DNA of 64,000 nt from [Clostridium] fimetarium. GTDB taxonomy: Bacteria; Bacillota; Clostridia; Lachnospirales; Lachnospiraceae. The first letter of the stretch is position 1. Each line of letters opens with the position of its first letter. Below the pieces are notes generated by a model, which worked only from the letters and a program-made list of their open reading frames with translations, had not been told where the DNA came from and made no database searches. The DNA is taken from positions 124,001-188,000 of the forward strand of contig NZ_FOJI01000003.1 in NCBI RefSeq assembly GCF_900111235.1. Reading direction: 5' to 3'. The translations under genes and the position numbers were made by a program. Shown one piece after another: positions 52,078-61,516 of the stretch.

Positions 52078-52106
52078 ATTCTATCATATTCCAAGGTTTT
52101 TTTCAA
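52078..52106 (-). promoter_or_regulatory. Sigma-A promoter of carAB
   Basis: Minus strand TTGAAA (52101-52106) and TAGAAT (52078-52083) are spaced by exactly 17 bases, and TGA before the -10 makes an extended -10 element. Confidence 0.7.
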
Positions 52107-52152
52107 GGACTTTATTTAAACCTTTGCAAAAATATTAATAGGCCATATACTG

Positions 52153-54132
52153 CTATGGTGATTTTTTATATAAAAACCCTTTTGTCCTACTAAGTTCTAT
52201 TTTATCTTCGCCTCTTTGTATGATATATATTATATCTGAATCTTTTAAATTATAATCTTTTACTTTTAATAAATCACCATTAATTACTTCTGTGCTATAC
52301 TCTTTTCCATTTACCATTACAACACTAAAATCGTTAAAATTAGAGCCTTCTATACAAAAATAATCTTTATAATTATAAGCTTTCTCAACTGAAATCTTGT
52401 TAGTACCCATCTGCAATATTGTTGGTTTAAATGGATTAATACCATTATAAGCATCACAATCTCCATATAACAAATCATATTCCAACAATTTTAGATCTTT
52501 CAAATAATTTGCTGTCCCCATTTGTTTTTGATGAAACTTTGTTACAATACCTTCTGTAATACCAATCTTATCAAGTACATGAGCTGACAATTGGTAAGCT
52601 TGTAAGCTCAAATCTCTTCCTGGCAAACCATAATTATCCCATATAACATACTGTGTTTGATAGATATCTGCATTTTTTAGATTTTCATTTTCAAATGAGA
52701 ATCCTGGCAAATGATCACCATACAGCACTAGTATTGTTTTTTCATCTCTTTTGCTTAATTCGTCAGTGAGTTCTTTAATAAATGTATCCATTTCATTTAA
52801 TTGATTGATGTAATAATCAAAAGCTTGTGTTGCATCAAGATCAAAGAATCCTTGTGCAGTAATTTTAGGGGTGAAGCCGGCTGGAAAGGTACTTGGGTAA
52901 TCCCCATGTCCTTGCACAGAAATTGAATATACATAATCTTTCGTTTGGGTCGAATCCAATGCCTGCGTAATCTGACTAGTAAGAATCTTATCCTTAGCCC
53001 ATCCAGTTGGTGTCTTTTCAGTAACATTCATAAATTCAATAGAAGTAAATGTATCATATCCCAGATTAGCGAACACTTTATATCTATCATAAAAAGTTGC
53101 ATCATTATTATGAATTGCTTCAGCCGTGTATCCAAGTTTTTTGAGATTGTATGCTGTTGATTCACAAGCAGTACTTTGCATTACCGTTCTATAAGGATAT
53201 TCGCCAGGTCCAAAATCATCAATATTCATTCCTGTCTGAACTTCGAATTCAGTATTCGCTGTCCCTGCGCCAACGCAAGGAACCCATAAATATCCACAAG
53301 AGTAATTTTTAATTAATTCTTCAAAGTTAGGTACTGGATTTTCGGAAAAAGTAACTCCCTTAATTAGGTTAGGATCCATAAATGACTCTAACTGTAAAAA
53401 TATAATGTTAGGTTGCTCATTTTCTTTTTCAGTACTATTACTCTCAATCTGCGCTTTTAACTGCTGTATACTTTCAACACTATAATTATCTGGTTTACTA
53501 ATGCCTCTACTAAGTACACTACATGAAAAACAATAAGCAAATCCATATTGTTTATATGCATTTCCTAAATTTCCAAAATTATCTTCCAACATACTATTTA
53601 AAAGTAAAGCATTCGTTGCCAAGGTTAAGCCCGCAGCCATAATTCCAAACTTTGCAGCACTTCTAAAATAATTCATCTTACCTTTATATATCGGTGACTT
53701 GAACCACCAAATAACAAGAGCCACAATCACCAAAACAATCCCCAAAATAGTCGCTCCAATTTGAAAAGTGTTCATATATATTGGAATAATCTTAATCGCA
53801 TCCTTAATCAGATACAAATCCATTGCAGTAAACGGAGTCTTTCTTGCTGCTAAAACAACAAAATCAGTAATTCCACAAGCTAACCACAATACGCTAACTA
53901 GTGTATATGTAAATATCTTTTTTTTAATTAACAGTGCCAAAGAAAGTGTAGTCATAATTATAAATGCATTATAAATAAATATAATAGGATTCGTAAATGG
54001 TGTTAATACTCCCATCAAACTTCTTCTGCTTAAACATTCAATTATCAAATTCAATATAATTCCAATTAATGCAATTTGCAGTAATTCAGATTGCAACTTT
54101 CTTTTGACAAATGGTTTCAATTTTTCTTTCAC
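52153..54132 (-). CDS. LTA-synthase-like membrane sulfatase
   Basis: 659 residues, GTG start at 54130-54132 with GGAG five bases upstream. Five membrane helices (residues 15-190) precede an extracellular sulfatase-fold domain with NIIFLQLESFMDPN, the catalytic Thr in GAGTANTEFEVQTG, and the metal site LVLYGDHLPG. This is the layout of lipoteichoic acid synthase and related phosphoglycerol transferases, which move glycerol-phosphate groups from phosphatidylglycerol to an envelope polymer. The C-terminal 120 residues beyond the sulfatase fold (a beta-rich extension) are not standard. It follows the DUF2225 gene by 37 bases. Confidence 0.85.
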   Translation of the reverse strand: MKEKLKPFVKRKLQSELLQIALIGIILNLIIECLSRRSLMGVLTPFTNPIIFIYNAFIIMTTLSLALLIKKKIFTYTLVSVLWLACGITDFVVLAARKTPFTAMDLYLIKDAIKIIPIYMNTFQIGATILGIVLVIVALVIWWFKSPIYKGKMNYFRSAAKFGIMAAGLTLATNALLLNSMLEDNFGNLGNAYKQYGFAYCFSCSVLSRGISKPDNYSVESIQQLKAQIESNSTEKENEQPNIIFLQLESFMDPNLIKGVTFSENPVPNFEELIKNYSCGYLWVPCVGAGTANTEFEVQTGMNIDDFGPGEYPYRTVMQSTACESTAYNLKKLGYTAEAIHNNDATFYDRYKVFANLGYDTFTSIEFMNVTEKTPTGWAKDKILTSQITQALDSTQTKDYVYSISVQGHGDYPSTFPAGFTPKITAQGFFDLDATQAFDYYINQLNEMDTFIKELTDELSKRDEKTILVLYGDHLPGFSFENENLKNADIYQTQYVIWDNYGLPGRDLSLQAYQLSAHVLDKIGITEGIVTKFHQKQMGTANYLKDLKLLEYDLLYGDCDAYNGINPFKPTILQMGTNKISVEKAYNYKDYFCIEGSNFNDFSVVMVNGKEYSTEVINGDLLKVKDYNLKDSDIIYIIQRGEDKIELSRTKGFLYKKSP

Positions 54133-54169
54133 ACTTACTCCAATTCATAAATTCAAGTAGATTTAAATA

Positions 54170-55030
54170 TTATTTATTACTACTTGCTTTTTCTTTTTTA
54201 ATGATTTCTAGTTCAGCTCTTGTTTTTTCTTTTATTTTAGCAGATGCTGATCTCGAACTTAATACTGCAAAAGCAAATTTTTCTGCATTTTCATAATCCT
54301 GGCACCTTCTTGCTAAATCAGACAACATATAATTCACGGTTGTCTCATCCATACCACAGATAGGAGGCATCTCTTTCTCAATTGCTTTGAAAAATCCTTC
54401 ATATGCATTCTTCGTAAACATTAATTCATTGATTGCATATTCTCTTGCTACTTTCGCATAATCTTCCGTATCTTTTGATAGTGATTCAATTTGGGCACGA
54501 TATAGCCATGCGATTTTCAAACATATAAAAGCTCTTTCGCTTAACTTTGAATGTTTAACTACACCATTGTAAAGTGCCAATTTATATCTTTGTAAAGCAG
54601 CAGGGTAAGAATATTCTCCAAGTTCATTGGTGATTCCTTTAAAGGTGTTGCAGATGTTTTCTTTAACATCTTTGATTTGTCTTGAAGATATACTATTAAA
54701 ATTTCTCATGAGTTCAGCATAACCACAGTGAAGACATACAACCGCATCGTATTTAACAGTATCCACGCCTTCATAACGAGGGCGTAAATCACTATCTGTA
54801 CCAATAAACCGAGGTTTTCCTATCTTAACTTGTTTGGTCTTGAAGGACTTATCGCATACTGGGCATGTCATCGTTTTTTCAAACAAGAAATCAGATTCTT
54901 TTTGTTCAGATACAGTCGATTCTTCTATCTTCGTTTTTAGACGACTATCCCCTTTTTCTTCCCCAAAAATATCAACGCCATTCGTTTTCGTTATTCCTAG
55001 TTCTTCTAATCCAAATAATAAATTATCCAT
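54170..55030 (-). CDS. DUF2225 protein
   Basis: 286 residues. Residues 53-120 contain a zinc-type motif CPVCDKSFKTKQV and VVCLHCGYAELMRNF typical of DUF2225, followed by a helical TPR-like region (residues 130-280: YPAALQRYKLALYNG). Family function is unknown; the acidic N-terminal 50 residues are variable. It starts 24 bases after glnS and is probably cotranscribed with it. Confidence 0.85.
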   Translation of the reverse strand: MDNLLFGLEELGITKTNGVDIFGEEKGDSRLKTKIEESTVSEQKESDFLFEKTMTCPVCDKSFKTKQVKIGKPRFIGTDSDLRPRYEGVDTVKYDAVVCLHCGYAELMRNFNSISSRQIKDVKENICNTFKGITNELGEYSYPAALQRYKLALYNGVVKHSKLSERAFICLKIAWLYRAQIESLSKDTEDYAKVAREYAINELMFTKNAYEGFFKAIEKEMPPICGMDETTVNYMLSDLARRCQDYENAEKFAFAVLSSRSASAKIKEKTRAELEIIKKEKASSNK

Positions 55031-55054
55031 TTGCTGATATTCCTTCCTGAATTA

Positions 55055-56716
55055 CTAATTTATTTTAAAGGAGCTCTTTAGTGAAACAATTCTGTTAAAA
55101 ACAAGGCTTTCTGGTTTTGAATCTTTAGAATCAACACAAAAATAACCATTTCTTACAAACTGGAATTTTTCTTCGCTCTTGGCTTTCGCAAAATCAGGTT
55201 CAACAAAACAATCTTTTAATATTGTTACCGAGTTCGGATTAATGTTGATTGACCCATCATCGTTATATACACCTTTTTCTTCATCAATAATATTTTCATA
55301 TAATCTTACTTCAGCTTTTAGTGCTTGCCCCGCTGATAACCAATGAATGGTACCTTTTACTTTTCTTTCCGTAAAGTTAAGACCATTCTTCGTTGCTGGA
55401 TCATAAGTGCAATGAACCTCTGTGACATTACCATTCTCATCTTTTATAAAACTTTCACACTTTACAAAATATGCATTCATAAGCCTCACTTCATTACCTG
55501 GAAATAATCTGAAATATTTCTTAGGTGGCTCTTCCATGAAATCATCTCTTTCAATATATAACTCTTTACTAAATGGTACTTTTCTTGAACCAAGTTCTTC
55601 ATTTTCCTGATTATTCAAAACATCAAAATATTCTACTTGACCTTCTGGATAATTATCAATGATTAACTTGATTGGATCAAGAACTGCCATCATTCTATTT
55701 GATTTTAATTTCAAATCTTCACGAATGCAATATTCAAGCATTGGGTATTCAACAGAACCTTGGCTTTTCGTAACACCAACTAATTCAACAAACATCTTAA
55801 TTGACTCTGGTGTAAATCCTCTTCTTCTAAGTGCACTAAGTGATACAAGTCTTGGATCATCCCATCCGTCAACAATACCCTCTTCAACGAGTTTTTTAAT
55901 ATATCTTTTACCGGTAACAACATTTGTTAAATATAGCTTCGCAAATTCAATTTGTTTCGGTGGATTCTCATATTCTAATTCTCTTACTACCCAGTCATAT
56001 AATGGTCTGTGATCTTCAAATTCCAAAGTACAAATAGAATGTGTAATTCCTTCAATCGCATCTTCAATTGGATGTGCGAAATCATACATTGGATAGATGC
56101 ACCAAGCATCCCCTGTTCTGTGATGTGTTATATGGGCAACTCTATAGATAATTGGATCACGCATATTAATATTAGGTGAAGACATATCAATCTTTGCTCT
56201 AAGCACTTTTTCTCCATCAGGGAATTTGCCATCTTTCATATTTTCAAAAAGTTCAAGATTTTCTTCTATTGAACGATTTCTATAGGGGCTGTCCATTCCT
56301 GGTTCTGTAAGTGTTCCTCTATATTCTCTCATCTGACTTGCTGTTAAATCACATACATAAGCTTTTCCTTTTTTAATAAGTGTAACTGCAGCTTCATACA
56401 TCTTAGGAAAATAGTCAGAAGCAAACAATACTGGTCCTTCCCACTTTGCTCCAAGCCAGGAAATATCAGTTAAGATAGAATCAACAAATTCTTCTTTTTC
56501 CTTTGTAGGATTCGTGTCATCAAATCTCATGTTGAACTGTCCATTATATTTGACAGCTAGTCCATAGTTAAGTAAAATTGACTTCGCATGTCCTATATGA
56601 AGATATCCATTCGGTTCTGGTGGAAAACGAGTCTTTACAACCTCGCAATGTCCTTCCTCGATATCCTTATCAATAATCTGCTCTATAAAATTCTTTGAAG
56701 TAGTTTCCAATTCCAT
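55055..56716 (-). CDS. glnS: Glutaminyl-tRNA synthetase
   Basis: 553 residues. Class I signature [17 protein letters not shown] near residue 33, and the GlnRS features [16 protein letters not shown] and [17 protein letters not shown]. The KMSKS-equivalent loop reads [15 protein letters not shown], an atypical form. The C-terminal anticodon-binding beta barrels follow (from about residue 340). It charges tRNA-Gln directly. The distinction from GltX rests on the GWDDPR region and the C-terminal beta-barrel architecture. Confidence 0.94.
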   Translation of the reverse strand: MELETTSKNFIEQIIDKDIEEGHCEVVKTRFPPEPNGYLHIGHAKSILLNYGLAVKYNGQFNMRFDDTNPTKEKEEFVDSILTDISWLGAKWEGPVLFASDYFPKMYEAAVTLIKKGKAYVCDLTASQMREYRGTLTEPGMDSPYRNRSIEENLELFENMKDGKFPDGEKVLRAKIDMSSPNINMRDPIIYRVAHITHHRTGDAWCIYPMYDFAHPIEDAIEGITHSICTLEFEDHRPLYDWVVRELEYENPPKQIEFAKLYLTNVVTGKRYIKKLVEEGIVDGWDDPRLVSLSALRRRGFTPESIKMFVELVGVTKSQGSVEYPMLEYCIREDLKLKSNRMMAVLDPIKLIIDNYPEGQVEYFDVLNNQENEELGSRKVPFSKELYIERDDFMEEPPKKYFRLFPGNEVRLMNAYFVKCESFIKDENGNVTEVHCTYDPATKNGLNFTERKVKGTIHWLSAGQALKAEVRLYENIIDEEKGVYNDDGSININPNSVTILKDCFVEPDFAKAKSEEKFQFVRNGYFCVDSKDSKPESLVFNRIVSLKSSFKIN

Positions 56717-56808
56717 CTATAAATCCTCCTGCAATACGTTTTTCTAATTATTCACTTTCAAATTCAAAATAAACACATATAACGACTTTAAATTGACAAT
56801 TTTTCTCA

Positions 56809-57318
56809 TTATAGCCTATTCTCAAGCTCTTTACAACCCAGAATTTTCTCGATTGTTTCCCTAATTGGTATATCCCATTCTTTAATAATTACATGCGCAT
56901 ATGTTTCGTATAGTGCAATTCTGTCTGAATATATGTCTTCAATCTTCGTTTTACCATTGGACACAACACCTCTGTCCTTAAGACTGCCTACACGATTCTC
57001 AATCTCCTTGTAAGGGACCTCAAGGTATATAACTGTGCCTATCCTTCTAAAATGTTCCATCGCCTCAGTTCCATAAACTGCGCTTCCACCTGTTGCTATT
57101 ACAGTATGGTCAACCTCTATACTTTTATTAACATCATTTTCGATTTTTATAAATCCAGCATCACCATATTCTTCAATGAGCTGTGATAGCAGTTTCTCTT
57201 CTTTTTCCTGAATAACCAAATCAGAATCCAAAAACTTATATCCTAAAACTTTGGCTAAAACAACTCCAACTGTACTTTTCCCTGCTCCTGGCATACCGAT
57301 TAAAATTATATTATTCAT
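56809..57318 (-). CDS. aroK: Shikimate kinase
   Basis: 169 residues, typical of shikimate kinase. Walker A is GMPGAGKST (residues 8-16), the shikimate-binding Asp is in KFLDSDLVIQEKE, and IATGGSAVY corresponds to the conserved GGG loop, altered to GGS. It phosphorylates shikimate in aromatic amino acid synthesis. No other aro gene lies near. The altered glycine loop and short lid leave open a related P-loop kinase. Confidence 0.8.
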   Translation of the reverse strand: MNNIILIGMPGAGKSTVGVVLAKVLGYKFLDSDLVIQEKEEKLLSQLIEEYGDAGFIKIENDVNKSIEVDHTVIATGGSAVYGTEAMEHFRRIGTVIYLEVPYKEIENRVGSLKDRGVVSNGKTKIEDIYSDRIALYETYAHVIIKEWDIPIRETIEKILGCKELENRL

Positions 57319-57494
57319 TTTTTCCTACGTATTCCTTATACAATAAAATTTAGGTTGCTAAAGGTAACCTATAACCTTTTAATCTATAACGATTTCTATT
57401 TCTACTCAATATAGAATACACCGTGCATGCATCAATTTCAATGTTTATAATATTTTTTAATTTAGTGTGCATAATAAATTTGGGAGGTGTTAAT

Positions 57495-57671
57495 ATGGAC
57501 AGTCGAAATGCAACAGGTGTTCCTCAAAGTGATGAAACTTTTGGTTTTGTTCCACCCGACTTCATGTATGGTTTAAATAAATTACAAAACGACACCTTTT
57601 CTTGCAAGGAAGAAAAGGAACGTTATTATTACAATTTGGACCATGATCAAGAAAATAACAACCTTCAATAA
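57495..57671 (+). CDS. Small hypothetical protein (58 aa)
   Basis: Start set at the ATG at 57495 (MDSRNATGVPQSDE), preceded by GGGAGG at 7 bases; 58 residues. Polar and acidic with one Cys (FSCKEEKERYYYN); no membrane helix, no family recognised. A strong terminator directly follows, which supports a real transcript. It may be a sporulation or stress protein, but the sequence gives no proof. Confidence 0.6.
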   Translation: MDSRNATGVPQSDETFGFVPPDFMYGLNKLQNDTFSCKEEKERYYYNLDHDQENNNLQ

Positions 57672-57696
57672 TTTATTTTGCAAATGTAAAAACAAG

Positions 57697-57742
57697 AAGT
57701 GGTCTCAAGCGTATATTCATTTGCTTGGGACCACTTTGTTCT
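57697..57742 (+). terminator. Terminator between small gene and ABC operon
   Basis: AAGTGGTCTCAAGC (57697-57710) pairs with GCTTGGGACCACTT (57723-57736), then TTGTTC. On the minus strand CTTGTTTTT follows, so it may serve both converging units. Confidence 0.85.
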
Positions 57743-57805
57743 ATTATCTGCTTTTTATTTCTTTAATATTATTTTCATTTGACAATTATAAATGTTCTAG
57801 CTATT

Positions 57806-58465
57806 TTAACTTGCCGTCTCTTTTGCGACAATATCATGTCCTACGATTTTGCCTTCACTAATTGTATATATCTCATCTGAAAGGAATTTTAATTCTTCTG
57901 CATCATGGCAAGCCAAGATAATGGCTGAACCACCATCTCTAAGTTTCCACAAAATCCCTCTCACTAGTTCTGCACCTGATTCATCTAAGGCGTTAATAGG
58001 CTCATCTAAAATAACGATTTCCGGCTTTTCCATGATGGCAGCTGCAATCCCAAGTCTTTGTTTCATGCCTAGAGAGTATTTTTTATAAGTACGTTTATCA
58101 TTAGGGTCAAGTCCTACATCTTCCAATGATTTCTTAATATCCTCATCTCCAATCTTTTTCTGTATGGAAGCCAATACCTGAAGATTTTTCAAACCAGTAT
58201 AGTTGGAAATAAAGGATGGATTTTCGATCAATACACCAATACTTCTGGGAAATGATATATCTTTCCCCAATTTTTCACCATTAATTTCGATTGTTCCACT
58301 TGTAGGTATAATCAATCCACAAATTGCACGCATAAGCATTGTCTTACCAGATCCGTTTTTTCCCTTAAATCCGTATATCTTACCGCCTTCCAATTCCAGA
58401 TTCATATCAACAAGTATAGGTGCTCTTTTGATATTTTTACTTAAATTATCAATTTTTACTTTCAT
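57806..58465 (-). CDS. ABC transporter ATPase, last gene of 57.8-62.3 kb operon
   Basis: Start at the ATG at 58463-58465 (MKVKIDNLSK), ten bases after GAGG; 219 residues. Walker A GKNGSGKTM, signature YSLGMKQRLGIAAA and Walker B IVILDEPINALD are present, with the layout of the BcrA/LanF-type exporters (Leu in LGMKQR). It would drive the three membrane subunits encoded just upstream, likely exporting a hydrophobic antimicrobial or lipid or remodelling the envelope. Confidence 0.88.
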   Translation of the reverse strand: MKVKIDNLSKNIKRAPILVDMNLELEGGKIYGFKGKNGSGKTMLMRAICGLIIPTSGTIEINGEKLGKDISFPRSIGVLIENPSFISNYTGLKNLQVLASIQKKIGDEDIKKSLEDVGLDPNDKRTYKKYSLGMKQRLGIAAAIMEKPEIVILDEPINALDESGAELVRGILWKLRDGGSAIILACHDAEELKFLSDEIYTISEGKIVGHDIVAKETAS

Positions 58466-58485
58466 AATATTCCTCATTTCTGCGC

Positions 58486-59343
58486 TTACATTTTATTTAA
58501 AATATCGTATTTCTTAAAATAGAAATTGCCTAACATTACCCCAGCTAACCCCAAAACGATAGAAATTAATGCCCCTACAAGAGAATTCACCCCATTGCTA
58601 ATGATATAATCACTTCTCATCATGATTGAATAATTTCCAATTAAGAAGGGACTTAAAAAATACACAGAAAGAATATCCACTGCTAATACAAATGTAAATG
58701 AAAATATAGGCCCTATGACAAGTGATAATGCCATTTGCATCAAAGATATTCCAAGGCTCATAATCAATGGCATAAACATTACAATTAGTGAATACTGAAT
58801 TCCTTCCTGTGTAAATGTCATGTCTAATACTTCCCTGCAAATATCCTTGGTAATTAAAAATCCCATTTTATTAGTGCTTACTGCAACAATTAGAACGCCA
58901 CACCAAATCACGAGATACATTACAACGATTGTAGCTATGTTCCAGATACATTTGCTCAGCCACCATTTCGTTCTGTCCGCTGACTTAATCAGCATAATCA
59001 TTCCTTGCTTGTCCAGATCTTTGACTACATAGCTAAATACCAGAAATGATGCCATCATCTGCACGAATATCCATGTAGGTGGGATATTAAATACAGTGTT
59101 TCCACTTGCTTTAAATTCAGAACAACCTTGCATAATATAGAGTAAATAATCCATAAAATTCGGCATACCTGCAATAAGCCCTCTGCCTATTTTTCCATGG
59201 CAAATTCTATACATGATGCAGCAGCAAGCAATTGTAAAAAATAATATAACTAAATATTTTATCCTATTTTGCCTCATACCTCTTTTCATATCTTGGATGA
59301 AAACAGTTCCAAATCCTTTACTTTCTTTCTGCATTATTCCCAA
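58486..59343 (-). CDS. ABC transporter membrane subunit 3
   Basis: 285 residues with six hydrophobic helices and a long first loop; typical of ABC-2 type permeases. The TTG start at 59341-59343 has AAGGA five bases upstream; an ATG three codons later (59332-59334) is the alternative. It overlaps the preceding permease gene by 26 bases. Directly followed by the ATPase gene. Confidence 0.75.
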   Translation of the reverse strand: MGIMQKESKGFGTVFIQDMKRGMRQNRIKYLVILFFTIACCCIMYRICHGKIGRGLIAGMPNFMDYLLYIMQGCSEFKASGNTVFNIPPTWIFVQMMASFLVFSYVVKDLDKQGMIMLIKSADRTKWWLSKCIWNIATIVVMYLVIWCGVLIVAVSTNKMGFLITKDICREVLDMTFTQEGIQYSLIVMFMPLIMSLGISLMQMALSLVIGPIFSFTFVLAVDILSVYFLSPFLIGNYSIMMRSDYIISNGVNSLVGALISIVLGLAGVMLGNFYFKKYDILNKM

Positions 59344-60079
59344 TGAATTCCTTTCTGCGTGAAATGAAGCAGCCTATCATTACAATAAGTATTGCAATTA
59401 CTATCAAGCAAATTATCTTTATCACTACAATTTCGGGGCTACACCAATCTTTGCTGCTTACTATAAACCTCTTCAAGAAAAATGGTGGTAAACTTGTCCA
59501 ACTATCCGTAAATGATGTTGCTACTAGCAAGCACATCCCCCAAATATACGTATTAAATAACCAATAGCTTCCTATAACGATCATAATTACAACTGTCATA
59601 GCGAGCCACACATTTACAAATGACCCTATCAGCACCTGCCAACTTTTCACCTCCGACGTCATTTGTGTAACAATTGAGAAATAGCTGTTTGTCTTGTCCC
59701 AATTCAGTAAATCGTCACTATATTGAATCCCGCTAATGACTCCAATCATTTCTATGTATAGTGAAAACATTGCACATGAAGCCGCAATTCTTTTGCATTG
59801 TTTCAACCATATTTCTGCCCTATTATGATATCTTACAACTATGAGAGATGCAAAATCGTCTTTTGCAATATGCATATGCCAAAATGATATGATTATGAAT
59901 AATATGATACTGTTTGCCATATACATATTAATCCTAACACCATCAAGAATGCAGGATACTGCAGTCGCTCTTGACAAGAAACGAATATTCAAAACAAATG
60001 CAACTGCGCCTAGAATTGCTACCACTATCCATGTGATTTTAATATTATATTTTGATATACTATTATAATGTTTATCCAT
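59318..60079 (-). CDS. ABC transporter membrane subunit 2
   Basis: 253 residues with six hydrophobic helices, similar in layout to the other two permeases of the operon but not close in sequence. It begins MDKHYNSISKYNIK and ends in a basic tail SRRKEFIGNNAERK. Its ATG directly abuts the stop of the anchored-protein gene at 60080, so translation is probably coupled. Confidence 0.75.
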   Translation of the reverse strand: MDKHYNSISKYNIKITWIVVAILGAVAFVLNIRFLSRATAVSCILDGVRINMYMANSIILFIIISFWHMHIAKDDFASLIVVRYHNRAEIWLKQCKRIAASCAMFSLYIEMIGVISGIQYSDDLLNWDKTNSYFSIVTQMTSEVKSWQVLIGSFVNVWLAMTVVIMIVIGSYWLFNTYIWGMCLLVATSFTDSWTSLPPFFLKRFIVSSKDWCSPEIVVIKIICLIVIAILIVMIGCFISRRKEFIGNNAERK

Positions 60080-60646
60080 TTAATTTAACTCCACACTTAC
60101 AATATTCGGGTATGTTGAGAATACAAGTTCATAATCTCTATTGGCGTAAGTTTTCCAGGCAGTCTTGGAAAACATAATCTGTTTTACATCTATGGCAGTG
60201 TAAAAAGTGGGTGTTTCACCTTTTTTACATTTAAATCCGTCATTAATACTATTTAAAAGTGTATACTCTGAGGCATTGCTCCATGCCCCTGACTGACCGC
60301 ATACTTTTGTAATTGGAAAAGAAGCTGTGCTATCCTCTCCTGTATATTCTACCTGTATTTCTGCAACCATAATTGTATCATTGTCTCCAAGTGAGCCTCC
60401 TGCAATTGTAGCACTACTCCAACGCTTATTGATCTCATCCGCAGTCATTAATTCATATTTATTTACTGTTACATTAAAGTTATGCCATTCAAACTGTTCA
60501 TTTACCTGATGAACTTCTCTGCCGACTTTTTGGAACTTATGATTTACATAGACAACACTTGTAATATAGATACCGCATGCGATTACTATAATGCTAATCA
60601 AAAGAATGCATATCATTTTTTTACTTGTTTTTATTCCTGTTTTCAT
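60080..60646 (-). CDS. Membrane-anchored extracellular protein of ABC operon
   Basis: 188 residues: a basic start, one transmembrane helix (residues 10-33), then a beta-rich extracellular domain with WHNFNVTVNKYELMT, MVAEIQVEYTG and a final strand YELVFSTYPNIVSVELN. It has two Cys in the domain (KVCGQSG and GFKCKKG) that could pair. The layout (anchor plus Ig-like domain) resembles the 269-residue paralogs at 61517 and 62781, and DUF4352/DUF5028-type proteins, but no family can be fixed. Confidence 0.7.
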   Translation of the reverse strand: MKTGIKTSKKMICILLISIIVIACGIYITSVVYVNHKFQKVGREVHQVNEQFEWHNFNVTVNKYELMTADEINKRWSSATIAGGSLGDNDTIMVAEIQVEYTGEDSTASFPITKVCGQSGAWSNASEYTLLNSINDGFKCKKGETPTFYTAIDVKQIMFSKTAWKTYANRDYELVFSTYPNIVSVELN

Positions 60647-60667
60647 ATATTTATCCCTTTCCTCAGC

Positions 60668-61510
60668 TTATAGTATATCCTTGTTTTTCGAGCACCTAAT
60701 GCCAATTGCAAGACAGATGACCGCAATAAATACGCTTACCTCAATGCATGCTTGCCATACGTTATCTGAATTAAGTCTGTTCATCTGAAGATATGACCAT
60801 GGCACAGCAATTTTAATTCCAGCAATATTTAGAATTACATATGATGTGAAATATATAATAAACGGTGCCATTAATACCGCAAATCTATTTTCCATTATAT
60901 ACACTGCCACGAAGCAGAATACATTTAACAGACCAAACCCGACAAATACCCATAGAATATATATAGTTATGTATAATAACGGATTGCTAAAAAAGACATC
61001 CCCAAAAACAGTTGTTGCAAAAATCATGTATGCGCTAGTATAGGATGCTGGCGTGTCAAATGGCAGAATTACTGCATTTGCTAAAAACGACACAACTAAT
61101 GGCAATGCTGCTATTGCTCCTCCTGACAAAAACAACGCTATGGCTTTCGCAATGTAATAATTTCTTTTTTTGGTTCGGACTGCTATATTATTTATATAAT
61201 TATTCTTTTCATCTAAAAACAATGATATTCCATAAGGCACTGCTGCTATCAGTGGAAGTATTACAAATAATATTTCCCTTGCAGCATTCTGATTCATTGC
61301 AATCCATTCTGAATATACGCCCGGAAGCCTATCAACTTTAAGCGGGCTCGTCTTATAAACATTCAAATAAAATGGTATTGCTGTAACTCTCTGCGGCACA
61401 ACATATGCAAACACATGATATGCAACAATTGCGATACCGATTAAAACTGATATTAAAAATATCTTATTTTTAAATGCTCGTTCCAATTCAATTTTTATTA
61501 GTGTTTTCAA
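60668..61510 (-). CDS. ABC transporter membrane subunit 1
   Basis: 280 residues with about six hydrophobic helices. The start MKTLIKIELERAFKNKIFL is typical of ABC-2 permeases acting with BcrA-like ATPases. It lies between two membrane-anchored protein genes: 6 bases after the 269-residue gene and 21 bases before the 188-residue gene. Confidence 0.75.
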   Translation of the reverse strand: MKTLIKIELERAFKNKIFLISVLIGIAIVAYHVFAYVVPQRVTAIPFYLNVYKTSPLKVDRLPGVYSEWIAMNQNAAREILFVILPLIAAVPYGISLFLDEKNNYINNIAVRTKKRNYYIAKAIALFLSGGAIAALPLVVSFLANAVILPFDTPASYTSAYMIFATTVFGDVFFSNPLLYITIYILWVFVGFGLLNVFCFVAVYIMENRFAVLMAPFIIYFTSYVILNIAGIKIAVPWSYLQMNRLNSDNVWQACIEVSVFIAVICLAIGIRCSKNKDIL

Positions 61511-61516
61511 AATTAG

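Noticed and set aside
52010-52106. PyrR attenuator before carA
   Set aside because: The PyrR-binding consensus and the antiterminator/anti-antiterminator pair cannot be formed; the leader is too short.
51981-52106. N-terminal extension of CarA by 42 residues
   Set aside because: The extension covers the promoter and leader hairpin, and the standard CarA start with a good ribosome binding site is at 51980.
57423-57494. N-terminal extension of the 58-residue protein
   Set aside because: The upstream part is AT-rich without a ribosome binding site, while GGGAGG precedes the ATG at 57495.
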